A DNA stretch of 64,000 nucleotides from Chitinophaga pinensis (lineage in GTDB: Bacteria; Bacteroidota; Bacteroidia; Flavobacteriales_D; Crocinitomicaceae), in contig CAMDNE010000001.1 of assembly GCA_945902745.1 (NCBI GenBank), positions 310,001-374,000 on the forward strand, written 5' to 3'. Below the pieces are notes generated by a model that was not told the DNA's origin, ran no database searches, and saw nothing but the letters and a program-made list of their open reading frames with translations. Below, in pieces: positions 39,001 to 47,410 of the stretch; within the stretch, counting starts at the first letter, position 1, and each line of letters begins with the position of its first letter. A program made the translations under genes and the position numbers.

Positions 39001-39259
39001 AATATAAACTCAAGGTTGGATTGAAACCAACACCTGTAGCATTTGTTCCTCCGCCTTGCACGTAAGTTAATGTAATTCCAGGAACAGCGTTCGCGACAAC
39101 TGTGCATTGAGCTTGACTATTCCAATTGTTTAGAAATAGCAAACTAATCGTTAAAAAACAAAGTCTAATTGCTGTTTGAATACTTTTTGAAGAGATCTTA
39201 ACAATTCTAAAGTTCAAAAAAAGCTGACTTTCCCTCTGGTTTAGTATAGGTGTTTTCAT
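36038..39259 (-). CDS. T9SS type B cargo: repeat-containing surface protein with CHU_C gliding-motility C-terminal domain
   Basis: The 1073-residue protein has a signal peptide with a long positively charged start ending at SQAQ. The N-terminal 320 residues look like a propeller or fibre head. Residues about 390-605 are four 54-residue repeats built on A-C-Q-N-S-x-V/I-x-Y-P-D-G-T and A-G-C-D-S-I-I-T-T-N-V. Two further repeats with Q-L-G-G-T-P and G-G-x-W-S-P follow. The last 90 residues (I-P-N-I-F-S-P-N-G-D, F-D-R-W-G-E-K-V-F, G-W-D-G) are the CHU_C sorting domain. An adhesin is likely. Confidence 0.94.
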   Translation of the reverse strand: MKTPILNQRESQLFLNFRIVKISSKSIQTAIRLCFLTISLLFLNNWNSQAQCTVVANAVPGITLTYVQGGGTNATGVGFNPTLSLYYAAIAGNTGFPLETFSATGAPLFQTNTGFDMRGMWWNPNTNQLESNGYNTGGIWKYNLNASGYALNTGISIFAGMNQPTAQSNGDYNCADNEIVYYNAGAIMRRNRTTNALIGSLAITGLPVALGNLNDNTICYTDCLAHEYALLDYVLKRVYFINKATGAYNGMSQLPATAVTNVSFRTSWANGLFWIYNTANRTWYSYQVLTGISGVCSFPVCTPPTLVINNLTACSPNTVNLNTAINVASNPGNATFYSTLANANAATSPISNIASASGTYYVRLETLTDATCFSVAAITVTINPVFSSTIAVTACQNSTVNYPDGTSAVISANTSHVSNLLTVAGCDSIITTNVTMNPTYAITSNVTACQNSTVNYPDGTSAVISANTSHVSNLLTIAGCDSIITTNVTMNPTYAITSNVAACQNSSITYPDGTTTVITANTSHVSNLLTIAGCDSIITTNVTMNSVYAITSNITACQNTSITYPDGTTAVITANTSHISSILTLAGCDSIITTNVTMNPLPNSGTNGSISFCSTDPVSNLFTQLGGTPAVGGLWSPSMASGSGIFNPAVDAAGTYTYSVTNLCGTASSTVIVTIASNSNPGTNGSITFCSNDPSSNLFAQLGGTPNIGGVWSPALSSGTGLFNPAIDPSGTYVYTITSSCGVFTAQVIATVNPADNATFTMPSSTNCTNDVNPVATITGTLGGIFTMTGGGIINASTGEVDIAASGAGAYGIIYTTSGLCAATFLYNYSILDDADASITAAGPFCQYDSPYQLQTVNSGGTWSGTGVSATGLFDPSIANIGMNPITYTISGICGDAQTIQIDVTATPTVSTIADTTIRLGSPVDLISTSSAVTFSWSPSTWLDCSSCLNPISTPQETITYTITVEDNGCYATDEVTITVLYDLVVFIPNIFSPNGDSDNDVLYVRGKGIVNMHFVVFDRWGEKVFESTNLEDGWDGNFRGKKVNPAVFVYYVDVVFKDGSTVSKKGDVTLIR
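37446..38093 (-). repeat. four tandem 162-bp coding repeats in the CHU_C cargo gene
   Basis: The string acagttgaattttgacaagc begins at 37899 and 38061, exactly 162 bp apart, and related units precede it. Two units are nearly identical and two are diverged, which fits repeat expansion in a surface adhesin. Confidence 0.85.
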
Positions 39260-39281
39260 TGCGTAGTAATAGTAATAGATT

Positions 39282-39289
39282 CAAATGTA
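39282..39289 (-). promoter_or_regulatory. possible -7 box of the CHU_C/PorP operon
   Basis: On the minus strand TACATTTG fits TAnnTTTG and lies 22 bases before the ATG. A clear TTG partner was not found at the expected distance. Confidence 0.4.
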
Positions 39290-39470
39290 GCAAAAAGTAA
39301 ATTAATTACACTAACTGTTTTATAATTAAGGCGATGATGATAAAAAGAATTTATTAATTGAAAATTTCAAACCCAAACGTTATTTATTCGTTAGTTTTTC
39401 ATTCATATTTTATTTTTTCAAAAGGATGAATTACTTTTAGAAAAATAATCATCCATTAATACGGAATCAA

Positions 39471-40559
39471 ATGACTTCAACGAAAACATTAAACAAAAAT
39501 CTTACATTATCAATTAGAATAATTTTGTCTTTTTTGTTTCTTTTATCCGCAGTTGCAAAATTATATCCTTCACCTTATTTTGCCTTAACAACATTTGAAA
39601 TAAAACAATTGTTACCAATGGGGTTTAGTGAAGTTACAGCGGCTTATTTCTCGCGAACTTTAATCGGTTGTGAATTGGCATTAGGAATTTTATTAATGCA
39701 AGCTCATTATTACAGAAGATTGGTTTTGCCAATGTCGTTCTTAATCTTATTTATATTTTCCGCACATTTGTCCTACGATATTCTGACCAATGGTAACGCT
39801 GGAAATTGTGGATGTTTTGGATCATTATTACCGATGTCACCGTTACAAGCATTGATAAAAAACATCATTGCTATGGGATTAATTGGATTGTTATATGTTA
39901 AATCAGATAAATTAAAAGATAAAATGAATTTCTCATTCTTAACATCGATTACGTTTGCCAGTATTTTGGCAGTTTACCTTGTTGGACCATTAAGAAAGGT
40001 TCAAACTACAATGCAAGATCAACCTCAAATTGAATTGAATGACGACAGTAATAATTCAACTTCAGCAATTGATACGGTTCAAGTGAAAGTTATAGACAAC
40101 ACACCAATCAAAGAAATCAAAGTAGAAGAAGTAGTTGCTAAAATTGATGAACCTAAAAAGAAAAAATCGGGCTTCAATAATTTCTTTCCGGACATTGATA
40201 AAGGGAAAAAAGTACTATGCTTTTTTGCGCCAGGTTGTGACCATTGTAAAGAAACAGCAAAAGAGTTGACACAATTGAAAAAACAAATTGCCGATTTCCC
40301 AGAAATTAAAATTGTATTTATGGATGAAGAACCTGAATTAATTCCTGATTTCTTCACCTTCGCAGGTGGCAAATATCCATATCAAATAGCGGATGTTGCT
40401 GCATTTTGGAAGAGTTTAGGTTCAACAAAAGATACACCAGGCGTATTTTACTTATGGAATGGTAACATCATGAAAGAATATGATGGCATCAACGATAAGA
40501 AATTCAAAATGGCTGAATTTAAAACAATTGTTACCAAGACCTACAAAGAATTAAAATAG
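39471..40559 (+). CDS. MauE/DoxX-like membrane protein fused to a thioredoxin-like domain
   Basis: At 362 residues, the first 145 contain four membrane helices with the MauE-type motif N-C-G-C-F-G near residue 107. After a linker, residues about 235-360 form a thioredoxin-like domain with the redox site C-D-H-C in F-F-A-P-G-C-D-H-C-K and the cis-Pro stretch D-T-P-G-V-F-Y. The layout suggests electron passage across the membrane to a periplasmic or cytoplasmic dithiol protein, as in VKOR or DsbB-DsbA pairs. The side of the thioredoxin domain is not certain. Confidence 0.88.
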   Translation: MTSTKTLNKNLTLSIRIILSFLFLLSAVAKLYPSPYFALTTFEIKQLLPMGFSEVTAAYFSRTLIGCELALGILLMQAHYYRRLVLPMSFLILFIFSAHLSYDILTNGNAGNCGCFGSLLPMSPLQALIKNIIAMGLIGLLYVKSDKLKDKMNFSFLTSITFASILAVYLVGPLRKVQTTMQDQPQIELNDDSNNSTSAIDTVQVKVIDNTPIKEIKVEEVVAKIDEPKKKKSGFNNFFPDIDKGKKVLCFFAPGCDHCKETAKELTQLKKQIADFPEIKIVFMDEEPELIPDFFTFAGGKYPYQIADVAAFWKSLGSTKDTPGVFYLWNGNIMKEYDGINDKKFKMAEFKTIVTKTYKELK

Positions 40560-40580
40560 AAATAAGATTTTCCATTTAGA

Positions 40581-40612
40581 GGCGCTCAACCATTATGTTT
40601 AGCGCCTTTTTT
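40581..40612 (+). terminator. rho-independent terminator
   Basis: ggcgct (40581-40586) pairs with agcgcc (40601-40606), followed by six T residues, directly downstream of the MauE-thioredoxin gene. Confidence 0.85.
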
Positions 40613-40797
40613 GTGCTTTGTATTTTGAATTCCCTTAATTATTTAAAAATTCAATTTAACTTTTTTTAAGTTTTATAAAAAGTAAATAATGTGGAGATGG
40701 TATCATTCTTGCCAAAGCAGTTTTAACTTTTGGAATTCATTTTTGGACTTTTTAGTTTAAAATAAATCCTATCTTTAATTTTTTTAAAATTAACAAC

Positions 40798-41049
40798 ATG
40801 AAAAATCTTATTCTATTAGTAACCATTTTTTTAACTAGTGAAATCTTCGCTCAAAGTACGTTAATAGAGTATAATTTTCATGACGAAACGTATGTGTTTT
40901 ATAAAATTACTAGAAATGGTAAAAAAGTTGAAACAAAAAAACCATTTGGTTATACTGGAGAATTCGCAAAAGAATTTCGTTACAAATATGAAAGCCGAAT
41001 TTTAAAGCGAAAAGAAAATTGGGTAGTAAAACCTGAAGCTTTAAACTAA
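40798..41049 (+). CDS. small secreted protein of unknown function
   Basis: The 83-residue protein has a clear signal peptide ending in S-E-I-F-A-Q. The mature part is basic and rich in Lys, Tyr and Phe, with no Cys or known motif. A TATCTTTA box at 40770-40777 is a reasonable promoter element. Unknown function. Confidence 0.65.
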   Translation: MKNLILLVTIFLTSEIFAQSTLIEYNFHDETYVFYKITRNGKKVETKKPFGYTGEFAKEFRYKYESRILKRKENWVVKPEALN

Positions 41050-41055
41050 TAAAAA

Positions 41056-41898
41056 TTATTTACTAGAATCTTTCATCTTTCTAACTTCATCAAGCACCAA
41101 ATTTATGCGACGATCAATTACACCAACTTTTCTTAATCGATCTTGTTTGACAAGAATATCCTCGCAAAAAACGATGTTTTCTAGTAGCAATTTTTCCTTT
41201 TCAAGTTTAGTAATACTTGTCAAACATGTAATTGGATATAGAAAGTAGCGTTCCACCAAATCTTTTAACCCATTTCCTTGAGGGAAATCCCAACTTAATA
41301 ATTTTATTCCACTACAATTTGCATATTGTAGAGCATCAGGTGAAAAACGAGTATTCGTAACAACCCATCCTTCTATTTTTTTTGAAGAAATTTCTGGACG
41401 AAGAATCCATTGGGAATGGACATCTCGAAACCTTGAGTGGAAGTATAGGGAAACTTTCACATCACTTTGTTTTCCTTGTAAACTGTGAAATTTGCACTCT
41501 ACTAACAAATGTTCTTTTTCTGTTGTTGCCAACACATCAACTTCGTGCGTTACACACGTTCCTTGAACAATTGTTCCAACCTTCACACCATATCCTTGTC
41601 TTTTATATAATTCAGCAATGTATTTTTCAAAAGGAAAACCAGAAGGTCCTAATTCCATTATTGCCGTTTTTAATTGATATTTTGCGGCTACATGTTTTGA
41701 GGTTTTCTTCAATAATGCAAAGGCCCATTTATATATTTTTTTTGTTGAAATTCCTTGCTGCAAACGCGGTGTAATATCTTCAACGACTTGGTTGATTTGG
41801 ATTTCGTTTGCACCTGAATTACGCAATGATTGACGCAATTTTTCAAATGAAAAAACAACTTCCTTTCCTGAAGCTTTTGTAATAATTAAGTCTTCCAT
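41056..41898 (-). CDS. ATP-cone domain fused to an Mrr-like restriction endonuclease domain
   Basis: Residues 1-95 of this 280-residue protein form an ATP-cone (I-T-K-A-S-G-K-E-V-V-F-S-F-E-K-L, as in NrdR and ribonucleotide reductase). Residues about 105-215 form a PD-(D/E)xK nuclease of Mrr type, with E-V-D-V-L-A and L-L-V-E-C-K-F-H as the catalytic D and E-x-K. The C-terminal 65 residues are helical and unassigned. Nucleotide binding may gate DNA cleavage. It has no methylase partner nearby. Confidence 0.85.
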   Translation of the reverse strand: MEDLIITKASGKEVVFSFEKLRQSLRNSGANEIQINQVVEDITPRLQQGISTKKIYKWAFALLKKTSKHVAAKYQLKTAIMELGPSGFPFEKYIAELYKRQGYGVKVGTIVQGTCVTHEVDVLATTEKEHLLVECKFHSLQGKQSDVKVSLYFHSRFRDVHSQWILRPEISSKKIEGWVVTNTRFSPDALQYANCSGIKLLSWDFPQGNGLKDLVERYFLYPITCLTSITKLEKEKLLLENIVFCEDILVKQDRLRKVGVIDRRINLVLDEVRKMKDSSK

Positions 41899-42057
41899 TT
41901 TTAAAGATTCATTTGTTGACTAAGTTAATGATTTTGTCTTCTTTGAGTTTAATAAATAAAAATATATCGTTTAAAAAATGTGAATTAATTAACTTTTTAG
42001 GATGTGAAATTGGATGATAATTTAAATACATTTGAACGTTATTCTAAAACCACCAAA

Positions 42058-42753
42058 ATGAAATTCAAACTTTTCGTAATCTCAATTTTTATCATAAATA
42101 GCAGTATATATGCACAACTTGATCCTTTTTATTTAGGAATATATACCAATGAAGCACAAACCGAAAGTTACAATATCAATTTTATCCCGGATGAAGGAAT
42201 AGAAGCTAAAGATTGTTTTCTATTTTCATTTACAAAAATGGCTAATGGCAAAAACATTAGCGTAACAAAAGGTGTTGGATATTGTGAATCAGAAACTGAA
42301 CATATTGAAATTCGACTTGAGAACTCAACAATACCATTGGAAGCAGATTTTACTATCGATTCAAAAGGTTCAAAAGTCTTGACGATTCATCACAACGATG
42401 GGAAAATTGGCGTTTATACAGAATTAGTTGAAATTATTGAAAGCGATGAAACTTTTGCAGATAAAATATATGCTAGAAAGGACGGTTCCGAAATTTTAGT
42501 TTCACATAATTACGATGGTGCTGGTTTTCTATTCACAATTTATGGAAAAACAACTGACAAGTGTATTGTAAATGAAATTAGTGGAACTGTAACACCAATC
42601 AATTCAGATCAAACACTTTTTGAGTTTAAATCTGGTGCAGGTCGCATTATTTTTAAATTGAGCGACAAAAATATGACTATTACTGAAGAGAATATTATAA
42701 ACACAAATGGTTCCACATGCATTTCATGGACTGGTGATTATTTGTTGAAATGA
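42058..42753 (+). CDS. secreted protein of unknown function
   Basis: I choose ATG 42058, which starts a signal peptide (MKFKLFVISIFI to YAQ); the in-frame GTG at 42004 would place 18 hydrophilic residues in front of it. The mature part of about 210 residues is beta-rich and acidic, with no recognised motif. Both neighbours are on the opposite strand, so it is transcribed alone. Confidence 0.75.
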   Translation: MKFKLFVISIFIINSSIYAQLDPFYLGIYTNEAQTESYNINFIPDEGIEAKDCFLFSFTKMANGKNISVTKGVGYCESETEHIEIRLENSTIPLEADFTIDSKGSKVLTIHHNDGKIGVYTELVEIIESDETFADKIYARKDGSEILVSHNYDGAGFLFTIYGKTTDKCIVNEISGTVTPINSDQTLFEFKSGAGRIIFKLSDKNMTITEENIINTNGSTCISWTGDYLLK

Positions 42754-42769
42754 ATTTAGAGTTGTAGCA

Positions 42770-43711
42770 CTATTCATCAAAATATAAGAAATAAAAAACT
42801 TCTACATTGTCTAAATAGGTTCCGTCAAACCCAGCATCGATTATCTTCTTTGTGTACGAATCGTCGTTGCCATAAATGATGTTTTTCCAATCTTTTTTCC
42901 AGAATTTCACCCATATTTCTTCAGCGTAATCATCATATTGTTTAGCTAGCCATCTAGGGTGATGCAATTTCCAGTCTTCTTTCCAGTAATACCTGTATTT
43001 TTCTGCAGCACCGATATTCATGTAGGAAATAATCAATCTTTTCCCTCCATTTAATTTTGTTTTAAGAGAATTAATTTCAGCTGCTGTGAATAGTTGACCA
43101 CCATAAAAAGCATCAATTATCACAACATCAAAATTGGTTTGTTGAATGGCTGTTAGAAATGAATTTTTATCTGGAAAATTAGAATCTGAGATGAGGTACA
43201 AATAATTTTTTGCTTGACTTAAAGTTGTGATGTCTAATGAATTTTCATTTGGTGCAACAGTAGGAATAAGTTTGTAATCGTAATTTGCTGATAATCTGGG
43301 GAAACCAAGAAAACCAGCGTCGGTATTGTATTGCAATGCTTGAGAATAATCAGAATCAGTCGTTAAATAGTCTGCAACGAAAACCGGAATTCTTGCTTTC
43401 GCTTTCAATAACATATTTAACCTGTAATCATCAGGTGCAAATGCACCATTGTAAAAAATTTCTTCAACTCCAATTCCGTCAATTGCTGCTATTAAATCAT
43501 CGTCTAACGCTTCTTCACCGTCGATATTTTTAAATAAAAGTTCTTCACCATTTTGAGGAATCAAAATGAAATCACTTTTCAACCCTCTGGAATAGTTGCT
43601 CAATTCAATGATGAATTCTTGCATTTTTATTCCTGCATTGGTGCTTCTTTTCTCTTTCCCACAGGCTCCTAAAAGAATTGAAATGGTAAGAAATGGAATA
43701 ATTGATTTCAT
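42770..43711 (-). CDS. GH114-like endo-alpha-1,4-polygalactosaminidase family lipoprotein
   Basis: The 313-residue protein has a lipobox (L-L-G-A-C-G-K). The body fits the TM-barrel glycosidase group GH114/TM1410: V-I-I-D-A-F-Y-G-G, L-I-I-S-Y-M-N-I-G-A-A-E near residue 216, H-P-R-W-L-A, and I-I-D-A-G-F-D-G-T-Y-L-D-N-V near the C terminus, where the acidic residues should lie. Members cut galactosamine-containing polysaccharides such as Pel or related exopolymers. Substrate is not readable from sequence. Confidence 0.85.
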   Translation of the reverse strand: MKSIIPFLTISILLGACGKEKRSTNAGIKMQEFIIELSNYSRGLKSDFILIPQNGEELLFKNIDGEEALDDDLIAAIDGIGVEEIFYNGAFAPDDYRLNMLLKAKARIPVFVADYLTTDSDYSQALQYNTDAGFLGFPRLSANYDYKLIPTVAPNENSLDITTLSQAKNYLYLISDSNFPDKNSFLTAIQQTNFDVVIIDAFYGGQLFTAAEINSLKTKLNGGKRLIISYMNIGAAEKYRYYWKEDWKLHHPRWLAKQYDDYAEEIWVKFWKKDWKNIIYGNDDSYTKKIIDAGFDGTYLDNVEVFYFLYFDE

Positions 43712-43832
43712 ATAATAGCGTTTAGTAAATGAACATTTTAATAAATATAGTCAACAATTAATTTATCTATCCATTAATAGTATCGTTAATATTTGATTAA
43801 TATTGTCTTAATATTAAACAAGTGAGAATTTC

Positions 43833-45668
43833 ATGAAAATTGGTTTTTTCGTATTATTATTTCCTTTCATCTATTTCCTGATTGATTTATACGTTCGATT
43901 TGATTTAATTCGTTTGTATTCAGCTTGGCAATTGTTGTATTATGGAATTTCGGTCATTGTTTCAACGTTGTTTTTTATTGTTGGGATTTTGATTTTAAAT
44001 AAAATAAAGCAGCGAAAAATTTTATATACTAGCTTTTTGATATTGTTCTGTTTGAGCCTCGTTTTGTCAATCCTTGGCTCTTATGTTTTCTTTTATTTCA
44101 ATGGTTTTTTTCCCAATTATTACACCTATGCTTATTTCAAAAATGAGCCACAAAGTGCTTTCTTTTTATTAAAAGACACCATCAAATTTCAAGATGTTGT
44201 AATTTTTACTTTGATTTATTCTAGCTTGGTTGTGTATTTCAGAATGCTTTCAAGAAGTATAATTAATTGGAATTCAAACAGAAAGATCATTCTAGGTGCT
44301 ATTGCTTTTGTTGGTCTTTTTTCTTTATTGGTTGTTAAAATCAAGAAATACGACCAATGTCTGATGGTTGACACCAATTTTTATGCAGCTGTATCAAGTC
44401 AACTCTTAAATTGGGATAAAAGTCGCACGTATCAAGGGGAAGGATTGGGATTTAGGACGCCTTTTAAAATGGAGCAATCCAAAGAAAACGTTGATTTTAA
44501 TATCATCGTTGTTGTTCTAGAAAGTATGCGCAAACAGAACTTAGGCGTTTACGGCTATTCACGTAATACGACACCTAATTTAAGTGCATTCCAAAAAGCC
44601 CATCCTGAAGAATTTTTTGTTTTCGAACATCCATATACCGTTTCAACGACCACGATGTTGGCAGTGCCGGCAATCTTAACTGGAATTGCACCTTATCAAA
44701 AACCAGATATATTTTACAAACAACCGATTGTATGGGATTATAGCAGTATTTTAAATTATAATACGTTTTTTATTTCGTCTCAAAACATGAATTGGTACCG
44801 GTTTGACAGGTATTATTCAAAGGAGAAATTGAATCATTATTGGTCGCAAGAAAAAAGTCATCATCCATTTTTTAATGATTTGGGTATTGATGACAAATAC
44901 ACCATCAACCATTTGGATTCATTGTTTAACGTAAAAGATGAAAAACCATTTTTTGGTGTTGTACAATTAAATTCCACCCATTATCCATATACCGTTTCTC
45001 CTCCTTTTTTAAAATGGAAGGGAACCTATGTTGACGATTATGACAATGCAATTTTGTATCAAGACCATGTACTGAATAAGTTGATGCTACAATTAAAACG
45101 ATCTGGTAAGTTGGAAAATACAGTGGTACTTTTTACTAGTGATCACGGCGAATCATTAAAAGATCATAACAATATTGGTCACGTTGATAGTTATTATGCA
45201 GAAACCATTTCGGTTCCTTTAATGGTTTATTTACCCAAATCAATTAGTTCAAAAATGAATATGAAAGCATTCAAAAAGAACCTTTCACAAACAACGTCCA
45301 ACATTGATATAGCGCCAACAATAATTGAATTGTTGGGATTGGAAAAGCGAGCTGATGTGATGGAGATTTCTAAAAACTTCACGGGGCAAAGTTTGTTCAA
45401 ACCAATTTCGGCTAATAGAACGCTCATTACGATGAATAATAACGAAGTCGTACATTTCAAAGTTGGATTGTCGATTATCAAGAATAATTTGCATTATATC
45501 TACCGCATGAACATCGTTCCAAATAGAGCTGAATTGTATGATATTAAAAAAGATAAGAAAGAAGCGAAAAATTTAATCAATGCAATTTCTAAAATTCGTT
45601 TGGAGAAGTTAATTTCTAATTTCAATGAATACGAGGTTTGCAAGAAGTATTTACCACAAGTTCAATAA
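43833..45668 (+). CDS. sulfatase-fold membrane transferase (LTA synthase/EptA-like)
   Basis: At 611 residues, about five membrane helices occupy the first 175, and the rest is an alkaline-phosphatase-type domain outside the membrane. V-V-V-L-E-S-M-R near residue 226 gives the first metal-binding Glu, S-T-T-T-M-L near residue 272 the nucleophile Thr, and F-T-S-D-H-G-E-S and I-G-H-V-D the later metal ligands. Such enzymes move phosphoethanolamine or phosphoglycerol onto lipid A or surface polymers. The exact donor is unknown. Confidence 0.88.
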   Translation: MKIGFFVLLFPFIYFLIDLYVRFDLIRLYSAWQLLYYGISVIVSTLFFIVGILILNKIKQRKILYTSFLILFCLSLVLSILGSYVFFYFNGFFPNYYTYAYFKNEPQSAFFLLKDTIKFQDVVIFTLIYSSLVVYFRMLSRSIINWNSNRKIILGAIAFVGLFSLLVVKIKKYDQCLMVDTNFYAAVSSQLLNWDKSRTYQGEGLGFRTPFKMEQSKENVDFNIIVVVLESMRKQNLGVYGYSRNTTPNLSAFQKAHPEEFFVFEHPYTVSTTTMLAVPAILTGIAPYQKPDIFYKQPIVWDYSSILNYNTFFISSQNMNWYRFDRYYSKEKLNHYWSQEKSHHPFFNDLGIDDKYTINHLDSLFNVKDEKPFFGVVQLNSTHYPYTVSPPFLKWKGTYVDDYDNAILYQDHVLNKLMLQLKRSGKLENTVVLFTSDHGESLKDHNNIGHVDSYYAETISVPLMVYLPKSISSKMNMKAFKKNLSQTTSNIDIAPTIIELLGLEKRADVMEISKNFTGQSLFKPISANRTLITMNNNEVVHFKVGLSIIKNNLHYIYRMNIVPNRAELYDIKKDKKEAKNLINAISKIRLEKLISNFNEYEVCKKYLPQVQ

Positions 45669-45679
45669 ATAGTTTTTTA

Positions 45680-45764
45680 GCCACAGATGCACAGATTAAA
45701 AAGGAATTAAAACTAATTTAAAAACAGTAGAAATGGTTTTTAAAGTAATCTGAGCATCTGTGGC
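45680..45764. repeat. hairpin repeat, copy 1
   Basis: gccacagatgcacagatta (45680-45698) and taatctgagcatctgtggc (45746-45764) are inverted copies with one mismatch, around a 47-base AT-rich centre. The same arms recur at 45904-46003 and 46143-46242. Confidence 0.85.
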
Positions 45765-45781
45765 AAATTATATTCGCATTA

Positions 45782-45903
45782 ACAATTATTTCAGATCATT
45801 CATGTTGATCAATTGCTGAATTCTCAATTGATTGTTCACATCCCAAATTTCTAATGTAACATTGATTCCAGGAGCCTTCCAATCGATGTTGATCAGGCCA
45901 ATA
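45782..45903 (-). pseudogene. duplicated 3' tail of the PhoD gene, copy A
   Basis: This stretch repeats the last about 38 codons and stop of the gene ending at 46264, with few changes (shared string ttctcaattgattgttcaca at 45821 and 46299). It has no start and lies between hairpin copies 1 and 2. Confidence 0.85.
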
Positions 45904-46003
45904 GCCACAGATGCACAGATTAAAAAATGATAATTAATAAAACAAAAAAACACAAGAAATATTTTTTACTCTAATCTTTTAAATTAATCTGTGCATCTGT
46001 GGC
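45904..46003. repeat. hairpin repeat, copy 2
   Basis: gccacagatgcacagatta (45904-45922) pairs perfectly with taatctgtgcatctgtggc (45985-46003). Confidence 0.87.
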
Positions 46004-46019
46004 AAACTATTATTGCATT

Positions 46020-46142
46020 AACACCTACTTTAACTCATTCATATTGATCAATTACTGAATTCTCAATTGATTGTTCACATCCCAAATTTCTAATGTAACA
46101 TTGATTTCAAGAGGCTTCCAATCGATGTTGACCAGGCCAATA
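46020..46142 (-). pseudogene. duplicated 3' tail of the PhoD gene, copy B
   Basis: A second, more diverged copy of the same gene tail; the shared string begins at 46060, 239 bases from both the copy A position (45821) and the gene's own (46299). Confidence 0.83.
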
Positions 46143-46242
46143 GCCACAGATGCACAGATTAAAATATGATCATTAACAAAACAAAAACACACAAGGAATA
46201 TTTTTTACACGAATCTTTTAAAGTAATCTGTGCATCTGTGGC
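46143..46242. repeat. hairpin repeat, copy 3
   Basis: gccacagatgcacagatta (46143-46161) pairs perfectly with taatctgtgcatctgtggc (46224-46242), 21 bases from the stop of the PhoD gene, where it may also serve as its terminator. Confidence 0.87.
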
Positions 46243-46263
46243 AAACAAGATTCGCATTAACAA

Positions 46264-47292
46264 TTATTTCAGATCATTCATGTTGATCAATTGCTGAATT
46301 CTCAATTGATTGTTCACATCCCAAATTTCTAATGTAACATTGATTCCAGGTGCTTTCCAATCGATTTTGATCAGGCCAAAATGATTTTCCATAATGGCAT
46401 TACCTATTCTGTATTTATTAGGCGTTGCAAATTTCCATTCCTCCGTTAAACCGCTTGCAGTTATGTCGTAAATAGGGTAGGTGCCAGTATCTGTTCGTTT
46501 TGAAAGTTCCGAATAATGCACATCACCAGAGATAAAAAACACACCATTTGCTTTTGTTGAATTAATCAAGTTAAACATGCGTTCTTGTTCTCTCGGGAAA
46601 TTCGCCCACGTTTCATAACCATTGAATTGCGTTGCAAATTGCGTACTTGAACCGATAATTCTCACATCAGCAGGTTTCACTAATTCTGTTTCCAACCATT
46701 TCCATTGCATCTCACCTAAAAAAGTAGAATCGGGTGTTTGAATTGGCGAATAATCTAATTCATATTTATAAAGCGAATCAGTTTTCAAAGAACCGTCATA
46801 CGGCAACAAATCATCTCGAAATGTTCGGTTGTCTAAAAGTATAATTTGAAGTATTTTTCCGTCAACGTGGTAAATATAAGAAGTGTATATTCCTTCGTGT
46901 TTTCTGCGTTCAGAATTCTTTGGTTCATGGAAAAATTTTAAAAATATTTTCTTGGATTCTTTTTTCTTTTCATAATGTCTTCCAACATCGTTCATCCCAT
47001 AATCATGGTCATCCCAAGTTGCAAGAATTGGAGTACTTTCTTTTAATTTTTTGTATTCTGCTTTCTTTCCTAACTTCTTATATTTTTTTTTCATCAAGCC
47101 CATGTTCTTTGTATCGGCGTAAATGTTGTCACCTAAAAAAATAAATAAGTCTGGATGATGCGTTGGAATTAAATTAAAAATAGGAGTTGGTTTATCTTGA
47201 TGAGCACAGGAACCAAAGGCAATTGAAGTGATTGTATCTTGAGAAAAGCATGTGCTAAAACTTACAATAAAAAGTGTGGTTAAAAGTTTCAT
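46264..47292 (-). CDS. PhoD-like alkaline phosphatase D family phosphoesterase
   Basis: At 342 residues with a signal peptide (to TCFSQ), it should act in the periplasm or outside. The metallophosphatase pattern is clear: F-G-S-C-A near residue 26, F-L-G-D-N-I-Y-A-D near residue 52, T-W-D-D-H-D-Y-G near residue 91, and S-G-D-V-H-Y-S-E near residue 254. It releases phosphate from phosphodiesters or monoesters with a metal pair. Its 3' end has been copied twice downstream. Confidence 0.94.
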   Translation of the reverse strand: MKLLTTLFIVSFSTCFSQDTITSIAFGSCAHQDKPTPIFNLIPTHHPDLFIFLGDNIYADTKNMGLMKKKYKKLGKKAEYKKLKESTPILATWDDHDYGMNDVGRHYEKKKESKKIFLKFFHEPKNSERRKHEGIYTSYIYHVDGKILQIILLDNRTFRDDLLPYDGSLKTDSLYKYELDYSPIQTPDSTFLGEMQWKWLETELVKPADVRIIGSSTQFATQFNGYETWANFPREQERMFNLINSTKANGVFFISGDVHYSELSKRTDTGTYPIYDITASGLTEEWKFATPNKYRIGNAIMENHFGLIKIDWKAPGINVTLEIWDVNNQLRIQQLINMNDLK

Positions 47293-47410
47293 AATCCTAT
47301 TTTTTGATGAAGGTAATTAGAATTTAAGGATGCATTAAAAAAGGGATTAAAAATTAAAGAATTGTTCATTTTAAAATAATTCAAATACATTTACAAAAAA
47401 ATAAAATAGA

